Assembly (NCBI GenBank): GCA_017993775.1
Contig: JAGOMA010000011.1
Coordinates: forward strand, 1-64,000
From: Chloroflexota bacterium
GTDB lineage: Bacteria; Chloroflexota; Anaerolineae; Promineifilales; Promineifilaceae
Reading direction: 5' to 3'
Length of the DNA stretch: 64,000 nucleotides
The notes under the pieces are model-generated. The model was not told the DNA's origin. It saw only the letters and a list, made by a program, of their open reading frames with translations, and ran no database searches. Positions 1-7,957 of this stretch are shown one piece after another. Positions within the stretch are counted from its first letter, which is position 1. Every line of letters starts with the position of its first letter. The position numbers and the translations under genes were made by a program.

Positions 1-35
1 CCCCTAACCCCCACTCCCCAACTTGAGAAAACGAC

Positions 36-602
36 ATGCTTGATCACTTTGGTCTGTTGGCCCCTTTTTATGAACGATTTATCCCGCCGCCGAACCCGGA
101 GCGCTGGGTGAAGCTGCTGGATTTGCCGGTGGCGGGCAGTCTGCTGGATGCCGGCGGCGGCACGGGGCGGGTGTCGGGACAGTTACGGCCGTATGTCCAC
201 CACCTCGTCATCGCCGATGAATCGCGCAAGATGCTGGCCGAAGCGCGCGCCAAAGCGGTGTGCTGCCCGGTGGTGGGCGGCGTGGAAATGCTGCCTTTCG
301 CGGCCAACAGCTTCGACCGGGTGATGGTGGTGGACGCGCTGCATCACTTCGCCAGCCAGCGCGCCGCCATCGCCGACCTGGCCCGCGTGTTGAAGCCCGG
401 CGGGCGGCTGGTCATCGAAGAGCCAGACCTGCACCGCCTGAGCGTGAAATTTGTGGCCGTGGCTGAAAAAGTGGCGCTCATGCGCAGCAAATTCTATTAC
501 CCGGAGCAGATCGCCGAAATGGCGACGGCCGTTGGCCTGCACGCTACAGTGGAGAGCGACGGCCGTTTCGCCGCCTGGGTGATCGCTGAGAAGAGAGATT
601 AG
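36..602 (+). CDS. Class I SAM-dependent methyltransferase (Methyltransf_11 type)
   Basis: A 188-residue Rossmann-fold methyltransferase. The SAM-binding glycine loop LLDAGGGTGR lies near residues 36-45, an acidic strand end (VIADES) near 58-63, a motif-IV-like stretch (VMVVDALHHF) near 95-105, and the post-motif LKPGGRLVIEEPD near 119-131. The length is typical of the small Methyltransf_11 family, which methylates small molecules, lipids or quinone precursors; the substrate cannot be read from the sequence. The ATG at 36 has no clear ribosome binding site. The last codons lie in an AATCTCC-type simple repeat that fills the gap to the next gene, so the C-terminal EKRD may be repeat-derived. 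It is followed by hypE on the same strand. Confidence 0.85.
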   Translation: MLDHFGLLAPFYERFIPPPNPERWVKLLDLPVAGSLLDAGGGTGRVSGQLRPYVHHLVIADESRKMLAEARAKAVCCPVVGGVEMLPFAANSFDRVMVVDALHHFASQRAAIADLARVLKPGGRLVIEEPDLHRLSVKFVAVAEKVALMRSKFYYPEQIAEMATAVGLHATVESDGRFAAWVIAEKRD

Positions 603-668
603 AGATTGGGGATTACACAATCTCCTGTCTCCAGTCCCCAATCTCTAATCTCCAATCTCCAATCCAAA
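588..668. repeat. AATCTCC/GGAGATT simple-repeat spacer
   Basis: Between the methyltransferase and hypE the DNA consists of repeated GAGATT/AATCTC and GTCTCCAGTC units. The same unit vocabulary recurs near 44409, 46008 and 50564, always at gene borders or in a linker. Confidence 0.7.
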
Positions 669-672
669 AATT

Positions 673-1743
673 ATGAACAACCAACAACCTGACCCTGTCT
701 ACATTGATTCCCCCTTCTGCCCCATGCCCATCCGCGACCGGGGCACAGTGATTTTAGGGCATGGCAGCGGCGGCAAGCTCTCGCATGATCTGATCGCTGC
801 CCGCTTCTTGCCCTCGTTTGACAATCCGACTTTGCGCGCGGGCGACGACGCCGGCCTGGTGCAAATTGGCGGCGCGACGCTGGCCCTTAGCACCGATTCG
901 CATGTTGTCTGGCCGCTGTTTTTCCCCGGCGGCGACATTGGCAAGCTGGCTGTGTGCGGCACAGTGAATGATGTGGCTATGATGGGCGCGCAGCCGCTTT
1001 ACCTGACCGTAGGCTTCATCCTGGAAGAAGGGTTGGAAATTGGCCTTTTGGAACGTATTGTGGAGTCGATGCAGGCCGCGGCGGCCGAAGCCGGGGTGCA
1101 AATTGTGGCCGGCGATACCAAAGTCGTGGAGCGCGGCAAGGCGGATGGCGTGTACATCAACACGGCGGGGGTGGGGGCGATACGGCCGTCTACCACCATC
1201 GGCGGCGCGCAGGCCAGACCGGGCGATGTGGTGATTTTGTCCGGCACGCTGGGCGACCACGGCATTGCCGTGCTGGGCGCGCGCGGCGATTTAGGCTTCG
1301 AGACCGACATCCAGAGCGACGTGGCCCCGCTGAACCACATGGTCGCCGCCATGTTGGATGCCAGCGACAACGTCCACGTGCTGCGCGATCCAACACGCGG
1401 CGGTTTGGGGACCACGCTTAATGAAATCGCCCGGCAGTCTAATGTGGGCATTGTCATTCACGAAGAAAAGCTGCCCATTCGCCCCGGCGTGAGGGCTGCC
1501 TGCGAGATGTTGGGCTTCGACCCATTGTATATCGCCAACGAGGGCAAGCTGGTGGCCCTGGTGGCCGGCGAAGATGCCGACAAGGTGTTGGCGGCGATGC
1601 GCCAATCACCTTACGGCGCGGCGGCGGTGGTGATTGGCGAAGTGACGGGGAAGGCAAACGGCCGTGTCCTCCTGAAAACCAGTTTCGGCAGCACCCGCAT
1701 CGTTGATATGCTGATGGGCGAAATGCTGCCCCGCATTTGCTAA
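673..1743 (+). CDS. hypE: Hydrogenase maturation factor HypE
   Basis: A 356-residue HypE, of normal length. HypE takes the carbamoyl group delivered by HypF onto its C-terminal cysteine and dehydrates it with ATP to thiocyanate, the source of the cyanide ligands of [NiFe]-hydrogenase. The sequence shows the N-terminal HGSGGKLS motif, the AIRS-type stretch STDSHVVWPLFFPGGDIGKL, the CGTVNDVAMMGA motif, and the invariant C-terminal tail MLPRIC ending in the acceptor cysteine. No other hyp or hydrogenase gene is downstream, so partners are presumably before the window start or elsewhere. There is no obvious Shine-Dalgarno sequence; the upstream spacer is simple repeat. A hairpin follows the stop. 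Confidence 0.95.
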   Translation: MNNQQPDPVYIDSPFCPMPIRDRGTVILGHGSGGKLSHDLIAARFLPSFDNPTLRAGDDAGLVQIGGATLALSTDSHVVWPLFFPGGDIGKLAVCGTVNDVAMMGAQPLYLTVGFILEEGLEIGLLERIVESMQAAAAEAGVQIVAGDTKVVERGKADGVYINTAGVGAIRPSTTIGGAQARPGDVVILSGTLGDHGIAVLGARGDLGFETDIQSDVAPLNHMVAAMLDASDNVHVLRDPTRGGLGTTLNEIARQSNVGIVIHEEKLPIRPGVRAACEMLGFDPLYIANEGKLVALVAGEDADKVLAAMRQSPYGAAAVVIGEVTGKANGRVLLKTSFGSTRIVDMLMGEMLPRIC

Positions 1744-1747
1744 AAAC

Positions 1748-1779
1748 GCGCCGCGCTGATTGCCCAACCTGCGCGGCGC
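1748..1779 (-). terminator. Hairpin terminator between convergent genes
   Basis: A 9-bp GC-only stem GCGCCGCGC / GCGCGGCGC with a 14-nt loop sits between the hypE stop and the stop of the leftward surface-protein gene. Reading leftward the stem is followed by GTTTTTA, so it best fits as the terminator of the leftward gene. Confidence 0.65.
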
Positions 1780-1785
1780 TGTGGC

Positions 1786-3750
1786 TTACGGTTTGATGGC
1801 GATTGGCAGGTAAAGATAAAATTCTTTTTGCGCCACCTGCACATAGACGCCATCTGGTTCATACACCACGTCCCACCCCAATCCCCCAGATAACGTTGGC
1901 AGCAGCAACGCGCCAAATGTGCCTGTATGGCTTGTGTAGGCCAAAACCCGGAAACTGTCCGGCGGCGCAGGCGTGTAGCCTTCCAGTAAGTTGATTTCAA
2001 GCGTTCCGGTTAAGGCGGCTGTGCCGGTCACAGTCAGGAAATCTTGGGCGGAAATTCCCAGTTCCATCGTCAGCGTGCCGGAAACTGTTTGCGTGTAGCT
2101 GCCTTGAATGGTGATGTTGCCCGGCGACTCTCCAGGAGCGATCTGGCCCCCATTTTGCACGTCGCCTAGAATCGTGCCGCTGCCGGTGAGCGCGCCGCCC
2201 TGAATATCCAACAGGCCGTCTACTTCCAGGCTGCCGCCGTTCAGATTGGTGGCGCTGGCGGGGGGCAGCGCCACATCGCCATAAGTAAAGGCGATCTGGC
2301 CGGATTCGGGGCGTATGATGCCATAGTTGTTGACCACAATATCCAGCGTGGTTGTTTGCGTGCCGCCGGACTTGATGATGGTATTGTAGTTGTTGAAGAC
2401 GACATCCGCCTCGCCGTTGAATGTGGCATTATCCCGGGCATCAAAGCTGCCATAGTTGTCCAGAATGGCGCCGTTGCTGCCGTTGATGGCGCCGGTTTGC
2501 AGCCAGGCAATTGTGCCGTGATTGGTGAGGGTACGGCCGTTCAAACTCTTCGCCACTGTTCCTCTGGGATACATGGTAGCCCCTTCCGCCAAGGTTAGCA
2601 TCCCTGATCCTCCTAGCGTGCCCGCACTCCAATTGTACAAACTGGTGACAGTCATGGTATCGGTACCGGTCAGCGTGCCGGTTTGTTCAATGCGGGGCAC
2701 AGAAATTGGGCTACCACTACTCAGATTAACCGTTGGATTACCTGAAATGTCCAAGCGATTGCCCAGGCTGACAATGGTGGCGTCTGGCGTAAAGTTGAGT
2801 GTGGAGCCGCCCGTGCTGCTGGTTATCGTGGTACGGCCGTTGGCCCCGCTGGCATCATAATAACCGCTCACGTTCACTGTACCAACATAAGAAAAGTACA
2901 CGTATTCAATGGTGATATTCGAGCCTGGACTGAAGGTAAAGTTTTGCAGCGTAGGGGCATAATTATCACCTACGAACAAGTAAGTCCCGCTCCCGCCCAA
3001 AAAATCACCGCTGCTGGTGCTGCCATATTGCATGCGCAGCCAGCTGTTTTGCAGAGTGACGCTGCCGTCGTTGCTCAAGGCGCCGCCAATTATTAGGCCA
3101 TAATCGTTAACGCCGTTGACGGTGATAGCGCCATCATTTTGAAATGGTAAACCATTTCCGTGCCATTCGAGATTTCCGGCAGTTGCCTGGGCGTTGATGG
3201 TTCCGGCGGCCTCGTTGATGAAGGCGGCTCCGGCCGTGGCCCAGATGGTGGACGGGCCAGTCCAGGTCATAGCCCCCTCATTGCGCAGGGTGCGGCCGAT
3301 TAAATCGACGCTGTAGGCGCTTAGATCGAATGTGGCTGACCCCATGATGTGGGTTTCGCCGCTGCCGCTCATCACGCCGCCGGCGGCCCATGTGGCCGCC
3401 AGAGAGATGGTGATGTTGCCTGCGCCGGTGAGGGTGCCGGACAGGTTCAGGCTGCCGGCGGTGAGGGTAACGGCCGTGTTGATGGTAACTATGGCCCCAG
3501 GCTGGATGGTCAACGTGCCAATGTCGGCGTCGGCGCTGAGGATGGGGTCGTTGGCGGTGGCGGGGATCACGGCCGTGTCTGCGCCGCCCGGTACCACCCC
3601 ACTGCAATTGGCCCAATTTCCGGCATCGGCCCAATCGGTCGATGCCCCTGTCCAGGTGCAGGTAGCGGCCAACACAGGCGGGGTGAAAAACTGCGCCGTT
3701 AAAAGCATTCCGGCAGCCAAAGCGAAAATAACCAGGGTTCTGCGAAACAT
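1786..3750 (-). CDS. Secreted beta-repeat surface protein with C-terminal YLPI motif
   Basis: I place the start at the ATG at 3750, not at the upstream in-frame start at 3837, because AAGGAGG sits 8 nt before it and the protein then begins with a textbook signal peptide (MFRRT, hydrophobic core, AxA-like cleavage near VLAATC). About 654 residues. The mature part is rich in Gly, Ser, Thr and Asn with repeated short units of the type GTLTGxGxxT, as in filamentous adhesins and autotransporter-like beta-helix proteins, and late units resemble autotransporter-associated repeats (GGxLxGxGxI). The final residues FYLYLPIAIKP match a motif also found near the end of the secreted protein at 30176. It is likely a cell-surface or extracellular protein; binding partner unknown. 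Confidence 0.8.
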   Translation of the reverse strand: MFRRTLVIFALAAGMLLTAQFFTPPVLAATCTWTGASTDWADAGNWANCSGVVPGGADTAVIPATANDPILSADADIGTLTIQPGAIVTINTAVTLTAGSLNLSGTLTGAGNITISLAATWAAGGVMSGSGETHIMGSATFDLSAYSVDLIGRTLRNEGAMTWTGPSTIWATAGAAFINEAAGTINAQATAGNLEWHGNGLPFQNDGAITVNGVNDYGLIIGGALSNDGSVTLQNSWLRMQYGSTSSGDFLGGSGTYLFVGDNYAPTLQNFTFSPGSNITIEYVYFSYVGTVNVSGYYDASGANGRTTITSSTGGSTLNFTPDATIVSLGNRLDISGNPTVNLSSGSPISVPRIEQTGTLTGTDTMTVTSLYNWSAGTLGGSGMLTLAEGATMYPRGTVAKSLNGRTLTNHGTIAWLQTGAINGSNGAILDNYGSFDARDNATFNGEADVVFNNYNTIIKSGGTQTTTLDIVVNNYGIIRPESGQIAFTYGDVALPPASATNLNGGSLEVDGLLDIQGGALTGSGTILGDVQNGGQIAPGESPGNITIQGSYTQTVSGTLTMELGISAQDFLTVTGTAALTGTLEINLLEGYTPAPPDSFRVLAYTSHTGTFGALLLPTLSGGLGWDVVYEPDGVYVQVAQKEFYLYLPIAIKP

Positions 3751-4094
3751 GGGAAAAACCTCCTTTGTGAGTGATGCCACATGATGGTTGTGGAAGGAAG
3801 GGGAAAACGGCCGTTGGCCGGTGAAAATTCTGAGCAAACAGTTGTGCTTGTCTGCTTTGGAAGGCTCCCCGCCACAATGCTAAAGACGAGCTTGCTTATA
3901 GGGTAAAGAGGGAAAAGTGGGGGGTATAGTGAGGGAAGTCATACCTGGCAAGGGTCAAATGTCATTAGTGGCGTGGCAACCAGGGGGCTGCGTTGGGTCG
4001 AATTGGCAGCACGAGAGGGAGTTTGGCGGGGAAACGGCCGTGGCGCAACGCCCCAATATCTTCCCGACGGACATCAAACTACGGCCGAATCGCC
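3751..4094. other. Intergenic, 344 bp, no gene seen
   Basis: Lies upstream of the surface-protein gene and downstream of the leftward hydrolase gene. It holds the strong ribosome binding site of the surface protein (AAGGAGG) and two copies of ACGGCCGT. Short open frames on the plus strand have no recognizable product and no ribosome binding site. Confidence 0.5.
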
Positions 4095-5312
4095 TCACCC
4101 TTCAGCGCGCAGCCAGCGGCTGATTTGAGCCATCACCTCAGGCCGGCTGAGCAAATCCAGGTGGCTCATCTCGAAGCCGATCCATTGCTGCGATTCAGGA
4201 AAAGAGAGGGATCGGTTTTGGTCTGTGTGTTGGCCAAGCGCTGAAGCTAGAGGCACCAGCCCGTCACCGAGCAGGCGTTCTTTGAGCGTGCCTTGTTCTT
4301 TGCCCAGCGTGGCCGCCAGCGCGAAGCATTGCACCGATGGAGGCAGGGGGACTATTCCTCGACTGTCCGGCGCGTAAGCGAAGCGGTCTGCGCCGCGCCA
4401 ATCTTCGTCCAGCAGATTGCCGTAGCGCAGGTCGGTGATGCCGGCGCTGCGCCGTTTGCCCAGGCGGGCGAATGGGGCGGTGTGGGGAATGGACTCCAGC
4501 AGGACATCGACCAGATTGCCATTGCGTTCAAGCGGCGCGCCATGATGCGGCGTGCCGAGGGTGAAGAGTTTTTGCAGCTGTTTGGGCCAGGTGAGGTTGG
4601 CGGCTGTGGCATAATGAATGGCGCTGCGGGCGATCAATCCGCCCATGCTGTGCCCCAGAATGATCAGCTCTTGGAGGGGTTCGGGCCATTGTTGGCAAAG
4701 GGTTTCCAGGAGGGCAGCGAGGTCACGGCCGTTTTCGGAAATGTGCCGCCCGCTGTTGTAGTGCAGGTAAATCGGCGTATAGTCGAATTCTTCGGCCAGG
4801 GAACGGCCGTGGTTGTGGCCTTGCCGTTCCCATTGGCGGTCATTCATGCTCAGGCCATGGATGAGGATGGCGAGTTTGGCGGTGGGGTGGGAAACGGCCG
4901 TGCGCAGCCCCTGCTTCTCCAAAGGCGCTATTTGTCCATGCAGACGAAAGGCCATCGGAATGGCCAGAGCGTTCCCGCTTTCGGCCAGATAATCGCCCCA
5001 CACTCCATTTACAGCCGCGAGCAGCGCCTCCCGTTCGTTTGAAGAGGGTGGTTCGTGGAGGCGGGGCACAACCTGGCCCCAGGCTGCGTCTACGCCGCTG
5101 CCGACCAACGATGTGACGCCTCGGATGCTTTTGTAGACCAGACCTGGGATGCCGCGCGTGCGCCCCATTTCCGGTAAGTTTGGCTGCCCGGGCACGTATA
5201 AAATGCCAAAGTGAACGGCCTCCACCAGATCGGTGATGCCAATCGTTGCGTCTGTGAGCAATTGGCTAAGGGCGCGAAGGTCAGATGGTTGAACGTATGT
5301 ATTTTTTGCCAT
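4095..5312 (-). CDS. Alpha/beta hydrolase, lipase-like
   Basis: About 405 residues from the ATG at 5312, which has CAGGA about 8 nt upstream; an in-frame TTG at 5333 is less likely. The oxyanion-hole motif LIHGLS lies near residue 152 and the nucleophile elbow GHSMGG near 220-225, followed by LGTPHHGAPLER, which is typical of triacylglycerol-lipase/PGAP1-like esterases. The first 140 residues are an extra domain without a clear match; there is no signal peptide. It is probably an intracellular esterase or lipase acting on acyl esters. The neighbours give no pathway. Confidence 0.8.
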   Translation of the reverse strand: MAKNTYVQPSDLRALSQLLTDATIGITDLVEAVHFGILYVPGQPNLPEMGRTRGIPGLVYKSIRGVTSLVGSGVDAAWGQVVPRLHEPPSSNEREALLAAVNGVWGDYLAESGNALAIPMAFRLHGQIAPLEKQGLRTAVSHPTAKLAILIHGLSMNDRQWERQGHNHGRSLAEEFDYTPIYLHYNSGRHISENGRDLAALLETLCQQWPEPLQELIILGHSMGGLIARSAIHYATAANLTWPKQLQKLFTLGTPHHGAPLERNGNLVDVLLESIPHTAPFARLGKRRSAGITDLRYGNLLDEDWRGADRFAYAPDSRGIVPLPPSVQCFALAATLGKEQGTLKERLLGDGLVPLASALGQHTDQNRSLSFPESQQWIGFEMSHLDLLSRPEVMAQISRWLRAEG

Positions 5313-5757
5313 GATTGGTTCCTGTGAAGACAATTAGAGCTAGAGTCAACCGTGATTTCTTCCTCTTCCTACCGCTTTTTATTCGTGGGGAGGTTGGCCA
5401 TGAAATCTCTTGGATAGTTGCTGAATAGACAAGAGTTTACACGATTAATCCATTCACCAACAGGGAGTGGCGCGTGACGGGCGTCGGTTGAGGGCGAATA
5501 GGTAGAGCGATTCGCTGATTTTCAGATGCCCGACGGCGCGGCGGTGGCGATGTGTGGCGTACCTTTTGTACCCTGATCGGCCGTTTCCGTGGAAAACCTG
5601 AACGAGTGATTTGCGGTGAGCGACGGCCGTTCCCTCTTTGCCGTTCAGTGACAAAAATCAGTTGTATTCACTACCTCCCCAAATGCACAATTAATTTTAA
5701 CAGCCAGCCACCTGCTCTGGGCGCAGTTTCCTGTGGATGGCCATCAAGAATGTGTTT
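5313..5757. other. Intergenic, 445 bp, no intact gene
   Basis: Lies between the divergent hydrolase and the kinase pseudogene. It contains two short overlapping open frames on opposite strands that look spurious (no ribosome binding site, no family resemblance) and one ACGGCCGT. It may include decayed sequence belonging to the pseudogene. Confidence 0.4.
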
Positions 5758-6369
5758 ATGAGTCCTTTGTACGTTTGGAACCCGTACTTTGTCATTTTTT
5801 TGGCTACGGCCGTTATCACTTTTTCATTGTCCGTTTTTGCCTTAACCCGCAGCCAAACCCGGGAAAGCATCTACTTATGTTAATGCAGCCTTTACGACTT
5901 TAACCGGGTATTCGGCGGCGGAAACTGTTGGTCAGTCGGTACACATGTTGTTCTTTTTAAGTCAACATGAGGTAATGAGCGGCGTCATTTTGCAGACGGT
6001 TAAAATGGGGAAGGCGTGGCAAGGGCGGATGCTGCCGCCAGGCATAGGGCAGACGCGGCCGAAAAAGACCTGAAAATCACGCTTGGACCAATGCCGGCGG
6101 ATGGCGCGGTTGTTGTGGGCAATGAGCAGCGGCTTTGTCAGGCATTGTCCGAGCTGGTGAGTAACGCGCTGGCGGTTACTCCGCCCGGCGGCAGTTTGTC
6201 ATTGGGGATGGTAACGGCCGTTATCGACGGCACGGAATGGCTGCAAATGGTTGTCTCAGACACCGGCCCTGGCATTCCCCTCCAAGAGCAGTCGGTGCAG
6301 AGCGCGCCCGGCGCAGGCAGTGAATTCAGGTTATGGTTACGGGCGTCTCCCTCTGCCGGCTATTTTTGA
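5758..6369 (+). pseudogene. Remnant of a 7TM-PAS sensor histidine kinase
   Basis: Three consecutive fragments of one kinase lie in alternating frames. From the ATG at 5758 the translation gives one membrane segment (YFVIFLATAVITFSLSVF) that resembles the N-terminus of 7TM-type kinases and stops at 5881. In the next frame, from about 5876 to 6073, comes a PAS core (YVNAAFTTLTGYSAAETVG). Back in the first frame from 6016, the ATP-binding domain shows an N-box (LVSNALAVTPPGGS) and G1 box (VSDTGPGIP), but the F and G2 boxes are missing: the sequence jumps to APGAGSEFRLWL. The HisKA region with the phospho-acceptor histidine is absent. At least two frameshifts and several internal deletions make a working product very unlikely. 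Confidence 0.75.
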
Positions 6370-6458
6370 TTTGTCTGCGGCTGAGTGATCCTGGCGTTGA
6401 TGATTTGTAGGGTGGGCGCGTTGGAAATCTGGGGGGAAATGGTTATAGTTGGGCGGCT

Positions 6459-7892
6459 ATGACTTCTTCTGCGAAATCGTCTATGGATAAAAAATTGGGC
6501 TTGTCGCGGCTGACCTTGGGGCTGCTGTTGGGCGGAACGGCCGTGCTTGGCGGCCTCATCCTCGGCTTTGGCGGGCCGTTGGCCGGCGCGGCCGTTTTGG
6601 CGGCGCTGCTTGTGGGTTTTATTGTCCTGCGCGATATCGAAGTGGGCTTTTGGGGCGTGATAGTGGTGGTTTGCCTGCTGCCATTTGCCACGCTGCCCTT
6701 CGACATCGGTCTGACGCCAACATTTTTAGATATGGCGCTGGGGGCGGTATTTGTTATCTGGGCGCTGGGTCTGGTGACGGGCCGCCAGCGTACCATCGTA
6801 CTCTCGCCCCTGACACTGCCATTGGGCTTGTTTATCATCGTCGCCCTGTTCTCCTTCATCTTTGGCCTGAGCAATGGCCCGCTGACGCCCACCTTGCTGC
6901 GTAAATTTGCCGAACTGATATTGAGCCTGTCGTTTGTATTGGTGGTGATCGATTACTGCACGACTTGGGAACATTTGGAGCGGCTGGTAAAAGTGGTGCT
7001 GCTGGCTGGCGCGGCAGCTGCGGTCATTGCCATTGGCCTCTGGCTGCTGCCAGAGGACACGGCCAATACACTGCTCAATACCTTGCAGCGTCTGGGCTAC
7101 CCTGGCGGTTGGGTCATTCGGTACATCGAGGAGAATCCGGCGCTGTCTGAGCGGGCCATTGGCACATCGGTTGACCCCAATGTGTTGGGCGGGTTGCTGT
7201 TGATGATTGGGGCGTTGGCGGGGCCGCAGTTGGTGGCGAAACGGCCGTTATTTTCCCGCTGGTTCACCATCATTTTGTTTGGCCTGATTGGGGTGGCGCT
7301 GGTGCTGACTTTTTCGCGCAGCGCCATGCTTGGTCTGGTAGCTGGGCTGGCTTACGTGGCTGTGTTGCGTTACCGGCGATTGTTGCCCTATATGGTTGTG
7401 GCCGGGCTGCTGTTCCTGCTGCTGCCCGTAACGCAGGGGTACATTGCGCGATTTGTGGAGGGTATCCAGGGGCAGGATCTGGCCACGCAAATGCGTTTTG
7501 GCGAATACAAAGACGCGCTCATTCTCATTCAGCGTTACCCGGTATTCGGCGTCGGTTTTGCCGGAACGCCAGATATCGACATCTATTTGGGAGTGGCCAA
7601 CGTTTACTTTACCATTGCCGAGGTGATGGGTCTGGTGGGGTTGTTCGCCTTTTTTTCCGTTATTGCCACTGTGTTTGCTTACGCCTTTTTTAACCGGCAC
7701 ACCTTTAAGCACAATGAGCGCCTGGACGCGGTGTGGTTAGGGCTGCATGCCGCGCTGGTGGGCGGATTGGTGGCCGGAATTTTTGACCATTACCTGTTTA
7801 ATTTGGAATTTCATCATGCTGTTACGGCTTTTTGGCTGCTGGTGGGCATGGCGGCCGCATCTACCCGGCTGGGGGTAGAAAACAAAAACTGA
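6459..7892 (+). CDS. O-antigen ligase/polymerase-like membrane protein
   Basis: A 477-residue polytopic membrane protein with about 11-12 hydrophobic segments and a larger extracytoplasmic loop near residues 205-235 (RYIEENPALSERAIGT). The segment VLTFSRSAMLGLVAGL matches the conserved core of the Wzy_C/O-antigen ligase superfamily, which joins or polymerizes lipid-linked glycans on the outer face of the cytoplasmic membrane. The first 20 residues are basic and cytoplasmic. It stands alone with no glycan biosynthesis cluster around it, so the glycan substrate is unknown. The stop codon lies inside the terminator hairpin. Confidence 0.8.
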   Translation: MTSSAKSSMDKKLGLSRLTLGLLLGGTAVLGGLILGFGGPLAGAAVLAALLVGFIVLRDIEVGFWGVIVVVCLLPFATLPFDIGLTPTFLDMALGAVFVIWALGLVTGRQRTIVLSPLTLPLGLFIIVALFSFIFGLSNGPLTPTLLRKFAELILSLSFVLVVIDYCTTWEHLERLVKVVLLAGAAAAVIAIGLWLLPEDTANTLLNTLQRLGYPGGWVIRYIEENPALSERAIGTSVDPNVLGGLLLMIGALAGPQLVAKRPLFSRWFTIILFGLIGVALVLTFSRSAMLGLVAGLAYVAVLRYRRLLPYMVVAGLLFLLLPVTQGYIARFVEGIQGQDLATQMRFGEYKDALILIQRYPVFGVGFAGTPDIDIYLGVANVYFTIAEVMGLVGLFAFFSVIATVFAYAFFNRHTFKHNERLDAVWLGLHAALVGGLVAGIFDHYLFNLEFHHAVTAFWLLVGMAAASTRLGVENKN

Positions 7893-7912
7893 AGACGGTT
7901 CGTCTTCAGTTT
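7886..7912. terminator. Bidirectional terminator, 12-bp stem
   Basis: The arms AAACTGAAGACG and CGTCTTCAGTTT pair perfectly around a 3-nt loop. The stem includes the stop codon of the membrane-protein gene and lies between convergent genes; A- and T-rich ends suit termination both ways. Confidence 0.75.
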
Positions 7913-7957
7913 AGGTTGTTAGGCTGTTAGGCTGTTGGCTGTTAGGCTGTTAGCTGT
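7913..7957. repeat. GTTAGGCT simple repeat
   Basis: Five imperfect copies of GTTAGGCT/GTTGGCT run from the terminator up to and just into the stop region of the PHP-domain gene. The unit resembles the CTGTTAGCTGTTAA stretch inside the GH114 lipoprotein gene near 44490. Confidence 0.6.

Noticed and set aside
68..1657. Long open frames on the minus strand opposite the methyltransferase and hypE
   Set aside because: They follow the codon pattern of the real plus-strand genes and have no ribosome binding site or family match.
3278..3877. 199-codon minus-strand frame overlapping the surface-protein start
   Set aside because: It is a shifted reading of the signal-peptide region; the strong ribosome binding site fits the ATG at 3750 in the other frame.
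4293..5042. 249-codon plus-strand frame opposite the hydrolase
   Set aside because: Mirror frame of a GC-rich gene; no ribosome binding site and no motif, while the minus strand has a complete hydrolase.
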